64,000 bases of DNA from CADEEN01 sp963816315 (GCA_963816315.1 CAWFJZ010000012.1:1-64000); one strand, 5' to 3'. Positions 7,466-17,108 are shown, counted from the stretch's first letter. Notes: generated by a model from the letters alone, not told the origin. A program made the numbers and translations.

Positions 7466-10400
7466 ATGCACAACCCGCCCTCGACCGATCCCAAGACGAA
7501 CGGCCTCAACCTCTCCGAATGGGCCTTGAAGCACCAGCAGATGGTGGTCTTCCTGCTCGCGCTGCTGTCGATCGCCGGCGTGCTGGCGTACACGCAACTC
7601 GGTCAGAAGGAAGACCCCGAGTTCACCGTCAAGGCGATGCTGGTGCAGGCCTATTGGCCCGGCAGCTCGGCGCAGCAGATGTCCGAGCAGGTCACCGACA
7701 AGCTGGAGAAGAAGCTGCAGGAAGTGGCCGAGATCGACTACACGACCAGCTACTCCAAGCCCGGCGTCACGCAGATCACGATCACGCTGCGCGAGGACAC
7801 GCTGCCCGGCGCGGTGCCGCAGGTCTGGTACCAGGTGCGCAAGAAGCTCGGCGACATCGCGCACACGCTGCCGCAAGGCGTGAGGGGGCCGTTCTTCAAC
7901 GACGAGTTCGGCGACACCTTCGGCAATCTCTACGCGATCACCGGCGACGGTTTCGGCTATGCCGAGCTGCGTGACTTCGCCGACGCCGCGCGCAACGAGT
8001 TCCTGCGCGTGGCCGATGTCAACAAGGTCGATCTCACCGGCGCGCAGGACGAGAAGATCTATATCGAAGCCAGCAACGCCAAGCTGGCGTCGCTGGGCAT
8101 CGACCCGTCGCTGATCCAGCAGACGCTGGCCTCGACCAACACGGTGCAGGCCGCGGGCACGGTGCTCACCGGCACCGAGCAGGTGCGGCTGGCGGTGAGC
8201 GGCGAGTTCGACTCGGTGGACGCCATCCGCAACATCGGCATCCGCGCCGGCGAGCGCAGTTTTCGCCTCGGCGACATCGCCGACGTGAAGCGCGGCGTGG
8301 TCGAGCCGGCCACCTCGAAGATGCGTTTCAACGGCCAGCCGGCCGTCGGCCTGGCGGTCAGCATGAGGAAGGGCGGCGACGTGATCCGCCTCGGCGAGCA
8401 GCTCACGGCCACGGTGGCGCGCGTGCAGAGCAGCCTGCCGGTGGGCGTGGAGATCCACGCCGTGTCCGACCAGCCGCGTGTGGTCGAGGAGTCGGTGCAC
8501 GAGTTCAAGAAGAGCCTGGCCGAAGCGGTGGTGATCGTGCTCGCGGTCAGTTTTGTCTCGCTCGGCATGCGCACCGGCTTCGTGGTCGCGCTGTGCATTC
8601 CGCTGGTGCTGGCGCTGACGTTTCTGGCGATGTACTTCCTCAACATCGAGCTGCAGCGCATCTCGCTCGGCGCGCTGATCATCGCCCTCGGCCTGCTGGT
8701 CGACGACGCGATCATCGCCGTCGAGATGATGGCGTTGAAGTTGGAGCAGGGCTGGGACAAGTTCCGCGCTGCGACCTACGCCTACACCGCGACCGCGTTC
8801 CCGATGCTGACCGGCACGCTGATCACCGCCGCGGGTTTCCTGCCGGTGGGCTTTGCGAAGAGCGGCTCGGGCGAGTACGTGTTCTCGCTGTTCCAGGTGG
8901 TCGGCATCTCGCTGATGCTGTCGTGGGTCGTCGCGGTGATCTTCACGCCCTACATCGGCTTCAAGCTGTTGAAGGAGCACGCGCATGCAGATCACGACGA
9001 GGACGCGGTCTATGCCAAGGGCTTCTACGCCAGGTTCCGCGGCTTCGTGGCCCTGTGCCTGGTGCACCGCAAGCTCGTCATCGCCATCACCGTGGCCGCG
9101 TTCATCGGCTCGATCGCGCTCTTTCGCGTCGTGCCGCAACAGTTCTTCCCGGCGTCGGACCGGCCCGAGCTGATGGTCGATCTGTGGATGCCGCAGGCCG
9201 CCACCTTCGAGGCCAGCCACCGCGAGGTGGCCGAACTCGAAGCCAGGCTGAAAGGCGACCCCGACGTGGTTGCGGTCACCAGCTACATCGGCAACGGCAG
9301 CCCGCGCTTCTACCTGCCGCTGGACGTGCAGACGCCGAATCTCAACCTCGGCGAGATGATGGTCATGACCAAGGGCGGCGAAGCGCGCGAGCGCGTGCTG
9401 AAGAAGATCACCGCGCTGTTCGAAAACGGCTTCCCGCTGGTGCGTGGCCGCGTCAACCGGCTGGAGAACGGGCCGCCGGTCGGCTACCCGGTGCAGTTCC
9501 GCGTCTTCGGCGCCGACAACCAGCAGGTGCAGGCCATCGCCGACCAGGTGGGCACGATCCTGCGCGCCGACTCGCACGTGCGCCGCGTGAACCAGGATTG
9601 GGGCGAGCGCCTGAAGCGCCTCAAGGTCGATGTCGATCAGGACAAGGCGCGCGCGCTGGGCATCAGCTCGCGCGAGATCCAGAACGCGCTGCAGTGGTCG
9701 CTGTCGGGCAGCACGATCACGCAGTACCGCGAAGGCGATGACGGCCTGGACGTGGTGGCACGGCTGATCGAGCCCGAGCGCAGCGACCTGAACAACCTGA
9801 AGGACACCAAGATCTACCTGCGCAACGGCAAGTTCATCCCGGTCTCGCAAGTCGCGCAGCTGTCGCTCGACAGCGAGGACAGCGTGCTCTGGCGGCGCAA
9901 CCGCGTGCCGACGTTGACGGTGCGCGCCAACGTCGAAGGCGCCGAGGCGCCGGACGTGACACGCGCGCTGTCGCCGCAGATCGACGCGCTGGCCAAGACC
10001 TTGCCGCTCGGCTACGGCATCGAGCTCGGCGGCGCGCAGGAGTCGAGCGCCAAGGCGCAGGCCTCGATCATGGCGGTGATGCCGATGGCCATCGTCGCCA
10101 TCCTCGTGCTGCTGATGCTGCAACTGCAGGACATGAAGAAGATGGCGCTCGTGCTGGCGACGGCCCCGCTCGGTTTGATCGGCGTGTCGGCGATCCTGGC
10201 CGCGTTTCGCATCCCGTTCGGCTTCGTCGCCATGCTCGGCGTGATCGCGCTGGCCGGCATGATTATCCGCAACTCGGTGATCCTGGTGGTGCAGATCGAC
10301 CACGACCTCGCCAACGGCGCGACGCTGTGGGATGCCATCGTCGAGTCGGCCGTGCGCCGCCTGCGGCCGATCGTGCTGACCGCGCTGGCCGCCATCCTGG

Positions 10401-10561
10401 CGATGATCCCGCTCACCCATTCGGTGTTCTGGGGCCCGATGGCCTGGTCGATCATGGGCGGCCTCTTCGTCGCCACGCTGCTGACGCTCGTCTTTCTGCC
10501 TGCGCTGTACGCCGCGTGCTACGGCGCGCAGCGAACCATCACCGCACCCCGTTCGGGCTGA
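7466..10561 (+). CDS. RND efflux pump, inner-membrane permease
   Basis: The product is about 1031 residues from ATG 7466, a normal RND length. An in-frame ATG at 7433 and a frame open from 7316 would add residues that look non-coding. The first membrane helix (QMVVFLLALLSIAGVLAY) is followed by a porter domain, a block of helices with the central pattern GLLVDDAIIAVEMMALK (paired Asp of the proton relay), a second porter domain and the final helices with GMIIRNSVILVVQID. It imports protons and extrudes drugs or solvents with the adaptor at 2142 and the TolC at 10748. The substrate cannot be told from sequence. The region just upstream is the right edge of the inserted islet. Confidence 0.93.
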   Translation: MHNPPSTDPKTNGLNLSEWALKHQQMVVFLLALLSIAGVLAYTQLGQKEDPEFTVKAMLVQAYWPGSSAQQMSEQVTDKLEKKLQEVAEIDYTTSYSKPGVTQITITLREDTLPGAVPQVWYQVRKKLGDIAHTLPQGVRGPFFNDEFGDTFGNLYAITGDGFGYAELRDFADAARNEFLRVADVNKVDLTGAQDEKIYIEASNAKLASLGIDPSLIQQTLASTNTVQAAGTVLTGTEQVRLAVSGEFDSVDAIRNIGIRAGERSFRLGDIADVKRGVVEPATSKMRFNGQPAVGLAVSMRKGGDVIRLGEQLTATVARVQSSLPVGVEIHAVSDQPRVVEESVHEFKKSLAEAVVIVLAVSFVSLGMRTGFVVALCIPLVLALTFLAMYFLNIELQRISLGALIIALGLLVDDAIIAVEMMALKLEQGWDKFRAATYAYTATAFPMLTGTLITAAGFLPVGFAKSGSGEYVFSLFQVVGISLMLSWVVAVIFTPYIGFKLLKEHAHADHDEDAVYAKGFYARFRGFVALCLVHRKLVIAITVAAFIGSIALFRVVPQQFFPASDRPELMVDLWMPQAATFEASHREVAELEARLKGDPDVVAVTSYIGNGSPRFYLPLDVQTPNLNLGEMMVMTKGGEARERVLKKITALFENGFPLVRGRVNRLENGPPVGYPVQFRVFGADNQQVQAIADQVGTILRADSHVRRVNQDWGERLKRLKVDVDQDKARALGISSREIQNALQWSLSGSTITQYREGDDGLDVVARLIEPERSDLNNLKDTKIYLRNGKFIPVSQVAQLSLDSEDSVLWRRNRVPTLTVRANVEGAEAPDVTRALSPQIDALAKTLPLGYGIELGGAQESSAKAQASIMAVMPMAIVAILVLLMLQLQDMKKMALVLATAPLGLIGVSAILAAFRIPFGFVAMLGVIALAGMIIRNSVILVVQIDHDLANGATLWDAIVESAVRRLRPIVLTALAAILAMIPLTHSVFWGPMAWSIMGGLFVATLLTLVFLPALYAACYGAQRTITAPRSG

Positions 10562-10730
10562 GCCTGCCCTTCGACAAGCTCAGGACGATCGGAGACAACA
10601 CCGTTCGGGCTGAGCCTGCCGGAAACAACAACACCGTTCGGGCTGAGCCTGTCGAAGCCCTTGAGCTGCGCTCCCTTCGACAGGCTCAGGGCGATCGGAA
10701 ATACAGGCTCAGCGCGAACGGACAACCACC
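10550..10730. repeat. Second cluster of the dispersed palindromic repeat
   Basis: Five or more degenerate copies of CGTTCGGGCTGAGCCTG and CCTTCGACAGGCTCAGGGCG lie between the pump gene and the TolC gene. One forms an inverted pair around 10635-10700. The first copy begins at the very end of the pump coding sequence (SGPR-type C-terminal codons), so the repeat may have replaced part of the original intergenic region. Confidence 0.85.
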
Positions 10731-10747
10731 GCATTCAAGGAACAAAC

Positions 10748-12104
10748 ATGAACCAGCCCGTGCTCAAGGCACTGGCAGCGGCAGCCTTCGCCTGCGCCGC
10801 CGCCCCGACCCTCGCGCTCGACCTGATGGGCGCCTACACGCAGGCGCTGGCGCACGACCCCACGCTCGCCGCAGCGAGCGAAGGGCTGAAGGCCGGCCGC
10901 GAGAAGACGGTGCAAGGGCGCTCGCTGCTGCTGCCGCAGGTGCAGCTCGCAGCCAGCGTGACGCAGCTCAACGACCGTTCGTCGTCGAGCAGCAGCCTGC
11001 CGCCGCAATTGCAGGACGCGATCAAGCCCAACAGCTCGGGCCGCATGCAGGAGGTGGCGCTGGAGCTGAAGCAGCCGCTGATCGCCGCCAAGTCGCGCGC
11101 CGACAAGAAGCAGCTGGAACAGCAGACGGTGCTCGCCGAACTGCAATACCGCGATGCGCAGCAGGAGCTGATGCAGCGCGTGGCGCAGGCTTACCTCAAC
11201 GTGCTGCTTGCGCAGGAGAGCGTGCGCGTGGCCCAGGCCGAAAAAGCCGCGGTGACGCTGCAGCGCGACCGTGCACAGGCGCGCTTCGAGGTCGGCCGCG
11301 GCCGCATCACCGATGTCCAGGAAGCGCAGGCGCGGCTCGACGGCGTGGCCACGCGCGAGGTGCAGGCGCAGAGCACGCTGGCGCTGCGGCAGTCGCAGTT
11401 CGAGGAACTGACGGGTGCCAAGGCCGAACGCCTGGCCGCGTTGCGCGCCGGCTTCGTGCCGCAACCGCCGCAGCCCGACAGCGCGCAAGCCTGGCAACAG
11501 CAGGCGGCAGCCGGCAGCACGCGCGTGCTCGCCAAGCAGAGCGAACTGGCCATCGCCGCGGTCGAGATCGACAAGTACAAGCTGTCCAGCCGGCCGACGC
11601 TCGACCTCGTCGCCAGCGCGTCAGTACAAAGGCCAGTCGGGCGGCTTGTCGGAGCTGTCGTCGCCGGACGGCAAGCGCAGCACCGCGATCGGCCTGCAGT
11701 TCAACATCCCGCTGTACGCCGGTGGTGCGATCAACTCGAAGGAACGCGAGTCGATCGCCAAGCGCGGCCAGGCCGAGCAGGAGGTCAGCGCCGCGCAGCG
11801 CGACGCACGTCTGCAGGCACAGGACGCGTACTTGTCGGTGCGCACGGGCGTGTCGCGCATCGGCTCGCTCGAACAGTCGGTGCGCTCGGAGCAGACCGCG
11901 CTCGAAGCCACGATGCTCGGCCGCGATGTCGGCACGCGCACCGAACTCGACGTGCTCGACGCACAGCAGCGCCTGTATTCGACCCAGCTCGACCTCGCGC
12001 AGGCGCGCAACGACTACCTGATCGGCCGCATCAAGCTGGCCGCGTCGGCCGGCGCGCTGGCCGAGGGCGACCTGGCCGCGATCAACAACTTCCTCGTCCG
12101 CTGA
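10748..12104 (+). CDS. TolC-family outer-membrane efflux protein, one frameshift
   Basis: The start is ATG 10748 with AAGGA upstream and a signal peptide (MNQPVLKALAAAAFACAAAPTLA). The product would have about 451 residues with the typical pair of long helical repeats and beta-strands. The frame breaks at about 11623. The first frame reads LDLVASAS and then degenerates, while the frame shifted by one base continues YKGQSGGLSEL and on through FNIPLYAGGAINSKE to NFLVR and TGA 12102-12104. Deleting the A at 11623 restores continuity. It completes the tripartite pump with the genes at 2142 and 7466. If the shift is real, the channel is lost. Confidence 0.88.
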
Positions 12105-12120
12105 ACCTCAAGGAGCCTCC

Positions 12121-13260
12121 ATGGACATCGCTGTTTTTTCCCGCAACGAACTCCCCACCGTGATGCGCACGCTGCGCACCGCCCTGCGCGTCGATGGCGC
12201 GCTCGACGCCGACGAGCGTCTGTTCTTCGACACCTATGCGCGCATCGCGCACTTCGAGCGGCCGCAGCGCGACCCGCTGCCGCTGCATCCCGACGAAGCG
12301 GCCCAGGCGATCGAAGGCGCGCACCAGCGCAAGCGCCTGGTGCAGTTGTCCGCCCTGGCGGTGCTGCTGGCGCGCCCGATACGCGCCGACTCGCTGGCCT
12401 TCCTGCAGATGCTCGCCGACACGCTCGGCGCGCACGACCCGGTGATCGAGGCCATCGACGCCGTGCTGAACGGCCGCACGCTCAAGGCCCGCTTCTTGTC
12501 GATGCGGCGCGGCATGCGCGTCATGGTCAAGGAGGCGTATCTGGCCGAAGGCGCGATGGGCGTGCTGCGCTTCTTCGGCGCGCTGGCCTTGAAGACCACG
12601 GTCAACAAGGACAAAGTCTGGGACTACAAGCGCCTCGGCATGCTGCCCGACGGCACGCTCGGCCGCGAGTACTGGAAGCACATGACGGCCGTCGGCTTCG
12701 GCTTCCCCGGCGAGCGTGCCGGCATCCCCGACTCGGTGGCCTATCACGATGTGCTGCATGTGCTGGCCGGCAACGAGACCACGCCGCACGGCGAGATCCA
12801 GCAGGGCGCCTTTCAGGCCGGCAACCGGCGCGAGGACGGTTTCTTCTTCGTGCAGATGGTGATCTTGCAGTTCCACCAGGGCGTGCAGATCACGCCGGCC
12901 ACCGGCGCCTACACCGGAAACTTCCATCCGGATCTGGTGCTGTGGGCCATCCACCGCGGCGCTATGTGCAATGTGGACATGACGCACCAGTGGAGCTTCT
13001 GGCCGCTGATGTCGCTGCCGATCGACGAGGCGCGCGCGCGTGTCGGGCTGCTGCCCAAGCTGTCGGCCGCGCCGGCCGGCGAGCAGGCCGGCGAGGCCGT
13101 GCGTCACTGCCTGCAGGCGCTGCCCCCAGGCCTCGACCTGCGGGCTGCGGCTGGCGCCCGAGATGCACCACTCGGCGAAGTGTTCTCAGTTGTTGGACCA
13201 GAAGCGATAGCGGTTCTCGCCCAGCCGGGTGCGCGCGCGCTCGACCGCGCGCAGTCCTGA
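12121..13260 (+). CDS. TerB-like/Coq4-like fusion protein
   Basis: The product is 379 residues. The N-terminal half is helical and resembles TerB-type domains (about 12-45, LRVDGALDADERLFFDTYARI). The centre resembles Coq4 of ubiquinone biosynthesis, including WDYKRLGMLPDGTLGREYW and the HDxxHx11E metal motif (H209, D210, H213, E225). The segment after it (GAFQAGNRREDGFFFVQM) also fits. The last roughly 65 residues are low-complexity and lie antisense to the LRAT-like gene, so the original C-terminus may have ended near 13080. It follows tolC by 16 bases with AAGGAG upstream. A role in quinone or envelope stress is inference. Confidence 0.6.
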   Translation: MDIAVFSRNELPTVMRTLRTALRVDGALDADERLFFDTYARIAHFERPQRDPLPLHPDEAAQAIEGAHQRKRLVQLSALAVLLARPIRADSLAFLQMLADTLGAHDPVIEAIDAVLNGRTLKARFLSMRRGMRVMVKEAYLAEGAMGVLRFFGALALKTTVNKDKVWDYKRLGMLPDGTLGREYWKHMTAVGFGFPGERAGIPDSVAYHDVLHVLAGNETTPHGEIQQGAFQAGNRREDGFFFVQMVILQFHQGVQITPATGAYTGNFHPDLVLWAIHRGAMCNVDMTHQWSFWPLMSLPIDEARARVGLLPKLSAAPAGEQAGEAVRHCLQALPPGLDLRAAAGARDAPLGEVFSVVGPEAIAVLAQPGARALDRAQS

Positions 13261-13467
13261 AAAGCGGGGCGCCACGCAGGCCTTGACCTGCACGCCGCGA
13301 CCGCGGCCGAAGCGCTCGATCGAGACCTGCTCGACGCGCCCCTTGCGCAAGGGCCGGTCGAAGCCGGCGTAGTGGATCACCTGGCCCGCACCGGCATAGA
13401 TGCGATGGTGCAGGTAGCCGTGGCGCGGTGACGTGAGGTGCGCTCCGATGGGCAGGCTCTCGGTCAT
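13186..13467 (-). pseudogene. LRAT-family (NlpC/P60-type) protein cut by TGA at the catalytic Cys
   Basis: The visible 93 residues show the LRAT-domain N-terminal part (GAHLTSPRHGYLHHRIYAG, carrying the active-site His) and end with YRFWSNN. The next codon is TGA (13188-13186), exactly where the family has Cys in NCEHF. Beyond it the same frame continues EHFAEWCISGASRSPQVE, which also matches the family. So the catalytic Cys codon has become UGA. A nonsense mutation is the simplest reading. Selenocysteine is conceivable but is weakened because reading on meets no stop until 12082, right through the opposite gene. The gene converges with and overlaps the TerB/Coq4-like gene. Confidence 0.65.
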
Positions 13468-13575
13468 CGTGGACTCCGGGCGTGTCGTCGTGCTGGGGGA
13501 TGCCTTCAGCTTCGTCGTGCCCGGTTGACCGCCGATGTCGATCAGCGGCGGCTGCGTTTCAAGCGCAACCTGACG

Positions 13576-14010
13576 TCATGCACGGACCCATGCACCGGGC
13601 GTGGCTGCGGCGGCGCGGCCCCGCCGCAGCGCCAAGGCGCCGGCGCCGAGCAGGGCCTGCACGGCAGTCGCCAGCGTCAGGAACAACGGGTACTCCCAGC
13701 CGCCGCCGTGGTTGGTGAACAGCCAGCCGTTGCCGGCGTGGGCCCAGGTCGCGCCGAGCAGCACGGGGATCAGCGCCAGCGCCACGGCGCGCGTTGCGAT
13801 GCCGAGGATGAGGGCCACGCCGCCGATCGCCTCGGTCGCGAAGACGACATAGGCAAGCGCCGGCGGCAACCCGATCGAGCCGAAGAACTGCGCCGTGCCG
13901 GGCAGCGTGAAGACGAACAGCTTGAGCCACAGGCTGTGCGCGATGAACATGGCGCCGAGGCCGAGGCGCAGCAGCAGCGCGGCGTACGGAGCGGTGCGGA
14001 GGTCGAGCAT
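13576..14010 (-). CDS. DoxX-family membrane protein
   Basis: The product is 144 residues with four hydrophobic segments: residues about 8-25 (ALLLRLGLGAMFIAHSL), about 45-63, about 65-82 (GGVALILGIATRAVALALI) and a C-terminal one (LFLTLATAVQALLGAGAL). The W-x-NGG-style loop (GNGWLFTNHGGGWEYP) is typical of DoxX/YphA proteins. ATG 14010 is favoured by AAAGGA upstream. ATG 14037 in the same frame overlaps the GST stop (ATGA). It forms a unit with the GST gene, opposite a LysR regulator. A redox or thiol-stress role is inferred from that pairing. Confidence 0.85.
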   Translation of the reverse strand: MLDLRTAPYAALLLRLGLGAMFIAHSLWLKLFVFTLPGTAQFFGSIGLPPALAYVVFATEAIGGVALILGIATRAVALALIPVLLGATWAHAGNGWLFTNHGGGWEYPLFLTLATAVQALLGAGALALRRGRAAAATPGAWVRA

Positions 14011-14033
14011 GGTGGTATTTCCTTTGGCTGAGT

Positions 14034-14643
14034 TCATTTGTTCAAGCCTTCGGCGGCCAGCGCCGCCTGCACCGCGGGCCGCGCAGCGACACGTTGCAGA
14101 TAGGCGGCCAAGTGCGGGGTCGGCTTCAGATCGATGTGCAGGAAGTTCGACCAGTTGACGATCGTGAAGGCATAGGCGTCGGCGACGGTGAAGCGGTCGA
14201 GTGCCAGCCAGTCGTGATCGGCGAAATGGCGGTCGAGTTCGGCGAAGCGCAGCGCCAGCTTGTCGCGCGCGGCCTGCTGCGTCGTCTCGGCAGTGTCGGC
14301 GTGCCAGAGCCACGGGCTGAAGACCTTGTGCAACTCGGTGGCGACGAAGGCCAGCCCTTCGACCACCGCGAGCCGCTCCAGCGCCGCCGGCCGGCAGCAG
14401 GCGCTGCGTCGGCTCGAGGTCGCCGACGTATTGCAGCAACGCCGCCGCCTCGGTGTGGCGCGAGCCGTCGTCCGTTTCGAGCAGCGGCACGTAGCCGCGC
14501 GGGTTGATCGCGCGGTAGTCGCTGCCGTCGGCCAGGCGGTGCGTGGCCAGGTTGACCTTGTGCAGGTCGAACGACAAGCCGGCTTCGCGCAGCGCGATGT
14601 GAACCGCCAGCGAGCAGGCGCCGGGCGAGTGATAGAGCTTCAT
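14034..14643 (-). CDS. Glutathione S-transferase, one frameshift
   Basis: The N-terminal thioredoxin-like domain starts at ATG 14643 (MKLYHSPGACSLAVHIALRE) and contains the cis-Pro region (GYVPLLETDDG) and a serine after the first strand. Near 14385 the frame changes. The first frame reads RLLPAGG then degenerates, and the frame shifted by one base continues ALERLAVVEGLAFVATELHK to a stop at 14034. This is the all-helical C-terminal domain. One extra base in the GGCGGCGC run explains it. The restored protein is about 203 residues, the normal GST size. It is the first gene of a GST-DoxX unit probably controlled by the divergent LysR. Confidence 0.85.
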
Positions 14644-14724
14644 GACGAAGATGCCTTTCGAGAGTTGCGGTGCAGACAATTTAGGCGTGCAATCGCGCAA
14701 ACAAAATAGGCGTGGCGACAAACG

Positions 14725-15618
14725 ATGAATGCAAGCCTGCAATCAACCGCAACACAGCTGACGGCCGACGATCTGGCGCTGCTGCTCGCGCTGACGCGCG
14801 CACCGACGCTGGCCGACGCCGCGGCTCGGCTCGGCGTCGATACCTCGACCGTCTTTCGCGCCTTGCAGCGCATCGAGAAGCAGCTCGGCCGCCGCCTGTT
14901 CGACCGCGACCGTCGTGGATACCACGCCGGCGAGCTGGCGCTGCAACTGGCCGCGCATGCCGAGCGCATCGAAGGCGAGCTCGAAGCGGCGCGCTCGCAG
15001 CTCGCGGCGCGCGACGACAGCGTGTCCGGCCTGGTTCGCATCACGACCACCGACACCCTGCTCTACGGCCTGGTGATGCCGGGCTTGAGCGAGCTGATGG
15101 CGCGCCATCCGCAGTTGCGGCTGGAACTGGCGGCGAGCAACGAACTGGCGAACCTGACGCGGCGCGACGCCGACCTGGCCTTGCGCGCGACCAAGAAGCC
15201 ACCCGAACATCTCGTCGGCCGCCGCCTCGGGGTGATTCGCGTCGCCGTGTTCGCAGCGCGGCGCCTGGCGCGCGGCACGCACTCGATCGACCAACTGGCG
15301 GCGCTGCCGTGGGCGGTGCCCGACGAAGCGCTGCCCGATCACCCGTCGGTGCGCTGGCGGCGCAAGCATTTGCCCAAGGTCGCGCCGCGACTCGAAGTGC
15401 ACGGCATCCTGGCGGTGATGGAAGCGATCGCAGCCGGCCTGGCGATCGGCATCGTGCCGCTGTTCCTCGCCGAGGCCTACGCCGAGGTGTCCGCACTCAC
15501 CGAGCCGCTGGCCGAATGCGAGACCGACCTGTGGCTGCTCGCGCACCCCGAGTCGCGCCACCTGCGGCGCATCGCCGTCGTGGCGGCGGGGCTGGCACAG
15601 TCGCTTCGGCTCGAATGA
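14725..15618 (+). CDS. LysR-family regulator facing GST-DoxX
   Basis: The product is 297 residues. A winged helix-turn-helix (about 14-72: LADAAARLGVDTSTVFRALQRIEKQLG, then RRLFDR) is followed by a two-lobed effector-binding domain (VRITTTDTLLYGLVMPGL, DADLALRATKKPP, GLAIGIVPLF). It starts 81 bases from the divergent GST gene. By the usual LysR arrangement it is likely to control GST-DoxX from that intergenic region. The inducer is unknown. Confidence 0.9.
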   Translation: MNASLQSTATQLTADDLALLLALTRAPTLADAAARLGVDTSTVFRALQRIEKQLGRRLFDRDRRGYHAGELALQLAAHAERIEGELEAARSQLAARDDSVSGLVRITTTDTLLYGLVMPGLSELMARHPQLRLELAASNELANLTRRDADLALRATKKPPEHLVGRRLGVIRVAVFAARRLARGTHSIDQLAALPWAVPDEALPDHPSVRWRRKHLPKVAPRLEVHGILAVMEAIAAGLAIGIVPLFLAEAYAEVSALTEPLAECETDLWLLAHPESRHLRRIAVVAAGLAQSLRLE

Positions 15619-15686
15619 GCCGCAGTGCGAACCATCGCCGGCTCAAGCGCGGCCGGCGCGGTGCGGCGTGGTCCACGCGATCGGCC

Positions 15687-16109
15687 TCACGATCGAACGG
15701 CCGCCCAGCGCCTGGACAACGCGGCGGGCCACGATTCGGGCAGCGCAGGCAGCGCTTCCCAGAATGGCCACACCTTGGCGATGCGGCCGTCGGCCGCCAG
15801 TTCGAACACCGAGTGGCTCTCGGCCAATGCGACGCCTTGCGCGTCGACGATCGCACCGGCCACACGCACGATGTTGCGGTAGGCGTTCCAGCCACTGGCC
15901 AGCACCAGGCGCGAGCCCGCCCAACGTTGGTGGAACCCGTCGATCTTGCGCGAGACCTCGGCGTATCCCTTGAAGCCCTCGCCCGGCCAGGTGATCTCCG
16001 CCTCGGGCGTCATGCAACGTGCCAGCAAAGCCGCGCGCCGCGCGTGGTCGGCTTCGGCGAAGGCCGAATAAAAGTCCCTCAGGACCTGTTCGAGCGGGGC
16101 TGCACTCAC
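15687..16109 (-). CDS. NTF2-like/SnoaL-like protein
   Basis: The product is 140 residues with the alpha-plus-beta pattern of the NTF2-like cone: an N-terminal helix (LEQVLRDFYSAFAEADHARRAALL), then MTPEAEITWPGEGFKGYAEVSRKIDGFHQRW, and strands including LVLASGWNAYRNIVRVAGAI and HSVFELAADGRIAKVWPFWE. Such proteins are small ligand-binding or enzyme domains, and nothing visible fixes the substrate. It lies alone between two LysR genes, converging with the one at 14725. Confidence 0.7.
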   Translation of the reverse strand: MSAAPLEQVLRDFYSAFAEADHARRAALLARCMTPEAEITWPGEGFKGYAEVSRKIDGFHQRWAGSRLVLASGWNAYRNIVRVAGAIVDAQGVALAESHSVFELAADGRIAKVWPFWEALPALPESWPAALSRRWAAVRS

Positions 16110-16199
16110 ACGCCGCGAATGGTGCGCCTACCCTGGACGCGGCGCAACGCCGGCCGGCGCCAACTTAGGGGCGCCGGACGTCACGGCCGGCGGCCGAGA

Positions 16200-17108
16200 T
16201 CAAGGGCCGTTCCGCGCCTGCCCAATCCACGCCGCCCAGTGCTCGACGCACGCCCTGATCTTCGGCAGGCGCTGCCGCGTGCTGGCGGTGACGGCATGGA
16301 TCGGCACCGGCTGCACATCGACGAACGCCGGCAGCACCGGCAGCAAGGCCTGTTGCCGCACCAGCGGCTCGGCAGCGACGGTGGCCAGCCGGCCGATGCC
16401 CAGGCCCTGCAAGACCATCGTCGCCGCCATGCCGGTGTCGTTGCTGCGCCAGTGACCTAAGGCATGCAGCTTCACCGGCTTGCCATCGACGATGAACGGC
16501 CAGTGGTTGAGCTGCGTCGCGGCGCTGTTGGCGATGAGGCGGTGCCGGTGCAGATCGTCCGGGTGCATCGGCAGCCCGGCGCGCGCGATGTAGGCCGGCG
16601 CCGCGTAGAGCGCTCGGCCCAGCGTGCCGATCTGCCGCGCCACCATCGTCTCCGGCAGCGCGGTGGAGGTGCGGATCGCGATGTCGATGCCGTCGCGCGC
16701 CATGTCGACCAGCCGGTCGCTGACTTCAAGTTCGACGCGCAAGCGCGGATAGCGCTGGCCGAGGTCGCCCAGGCTGGGCAGCAGCAGGTACTGGGCCATC
16801 ACCGTGCTGGCGGCCACACGCACCAGGCCGCTCGGCTCCTGGGCCTGGGTGGCGAATTCGCCCTCGAGCAGTTCCAGCGTGCCGCCGATCTGGTGGCAGT
16901 AGTCGAGGAAGGTCTCGCCCTCGGCCGTCAATGCCAGGCCATGCGTCGAGCGGTGGATCAGGCGCGCGCCGCAGCTCTTCTCGATGCGCGACAGCGCCCG
17001 CGAGACCTGGCTCACCGGCACGTCGCGCTCGCGCGCCACGGCCGACAAGGTGCCGAGCGCAGCGACGCGGGCGAACAGCCTGAGGTCGTCGAAGCCGAGG
17101 TCGTCCAT
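16200..17108 (-). CDS. LysR-family regulator
   Basis: The product is 302 residues from ATG 17108 (MDDLGFDDLRLFARV). Upstream in-frame sequence to 17243 is not LysR-like. The helix-turn-helix is at about 18-38 (TLSAVARERDVPVSQVSRALSRIEK). The substrate-binding domain follows (VRVAASTVMAQYLLLPSLGDL, DGIDIAIRTSTALPETMVARQIG, GIGRLATVAAEPLV). It resembles the branch of LysR regulators that control nearby oxidoreductases, but the gene opposite (17227) is only a small unknown protein. The target is unknown. Confidence 0.88.
   Translation of the reverse strand: MDDLGFDDLRLFARVAALGTLSAVARERDVPVSQVSRALSRIEKSCGARLIHRSTHGLALTAEGETFLDYCHQIGGTLELLEGEFATQAQEPSGLVRVAASTVMAQYLLLPSLGDLGQRYPRLRVELEVSDRLVDMARDGIDIAIRTSTALPETMVARQIGTLGRALYAAPAYIARAGLPMHPDDLHRHRLIANSAATQLNHWPFIVDGKPVKLHALGHWRSNDTGMAATMVLQGLGIGRLATVAAEPLVRQQALLPVLPAFVDVQPVPIHAVTASTRQRLPKIRACVEHWAAWIGQARNGP

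Noticed and set aside
7376..10420. A 1014-codon open frame on the minus strand across the RND pump
   Set aside because: It is antisense to a fully recognisable pump gene. Its composition (His, Arg, Asp repeats) is typical of the mirror frame of GC-rich coding DNA.
12082..13185. Read-through extension of the LRAT gene as a long selenoprotein
   Set aside because: Beyond about 20 codons it is only the mirror frame of the TerB/Coq4-like gene, and no nearby stop exists.
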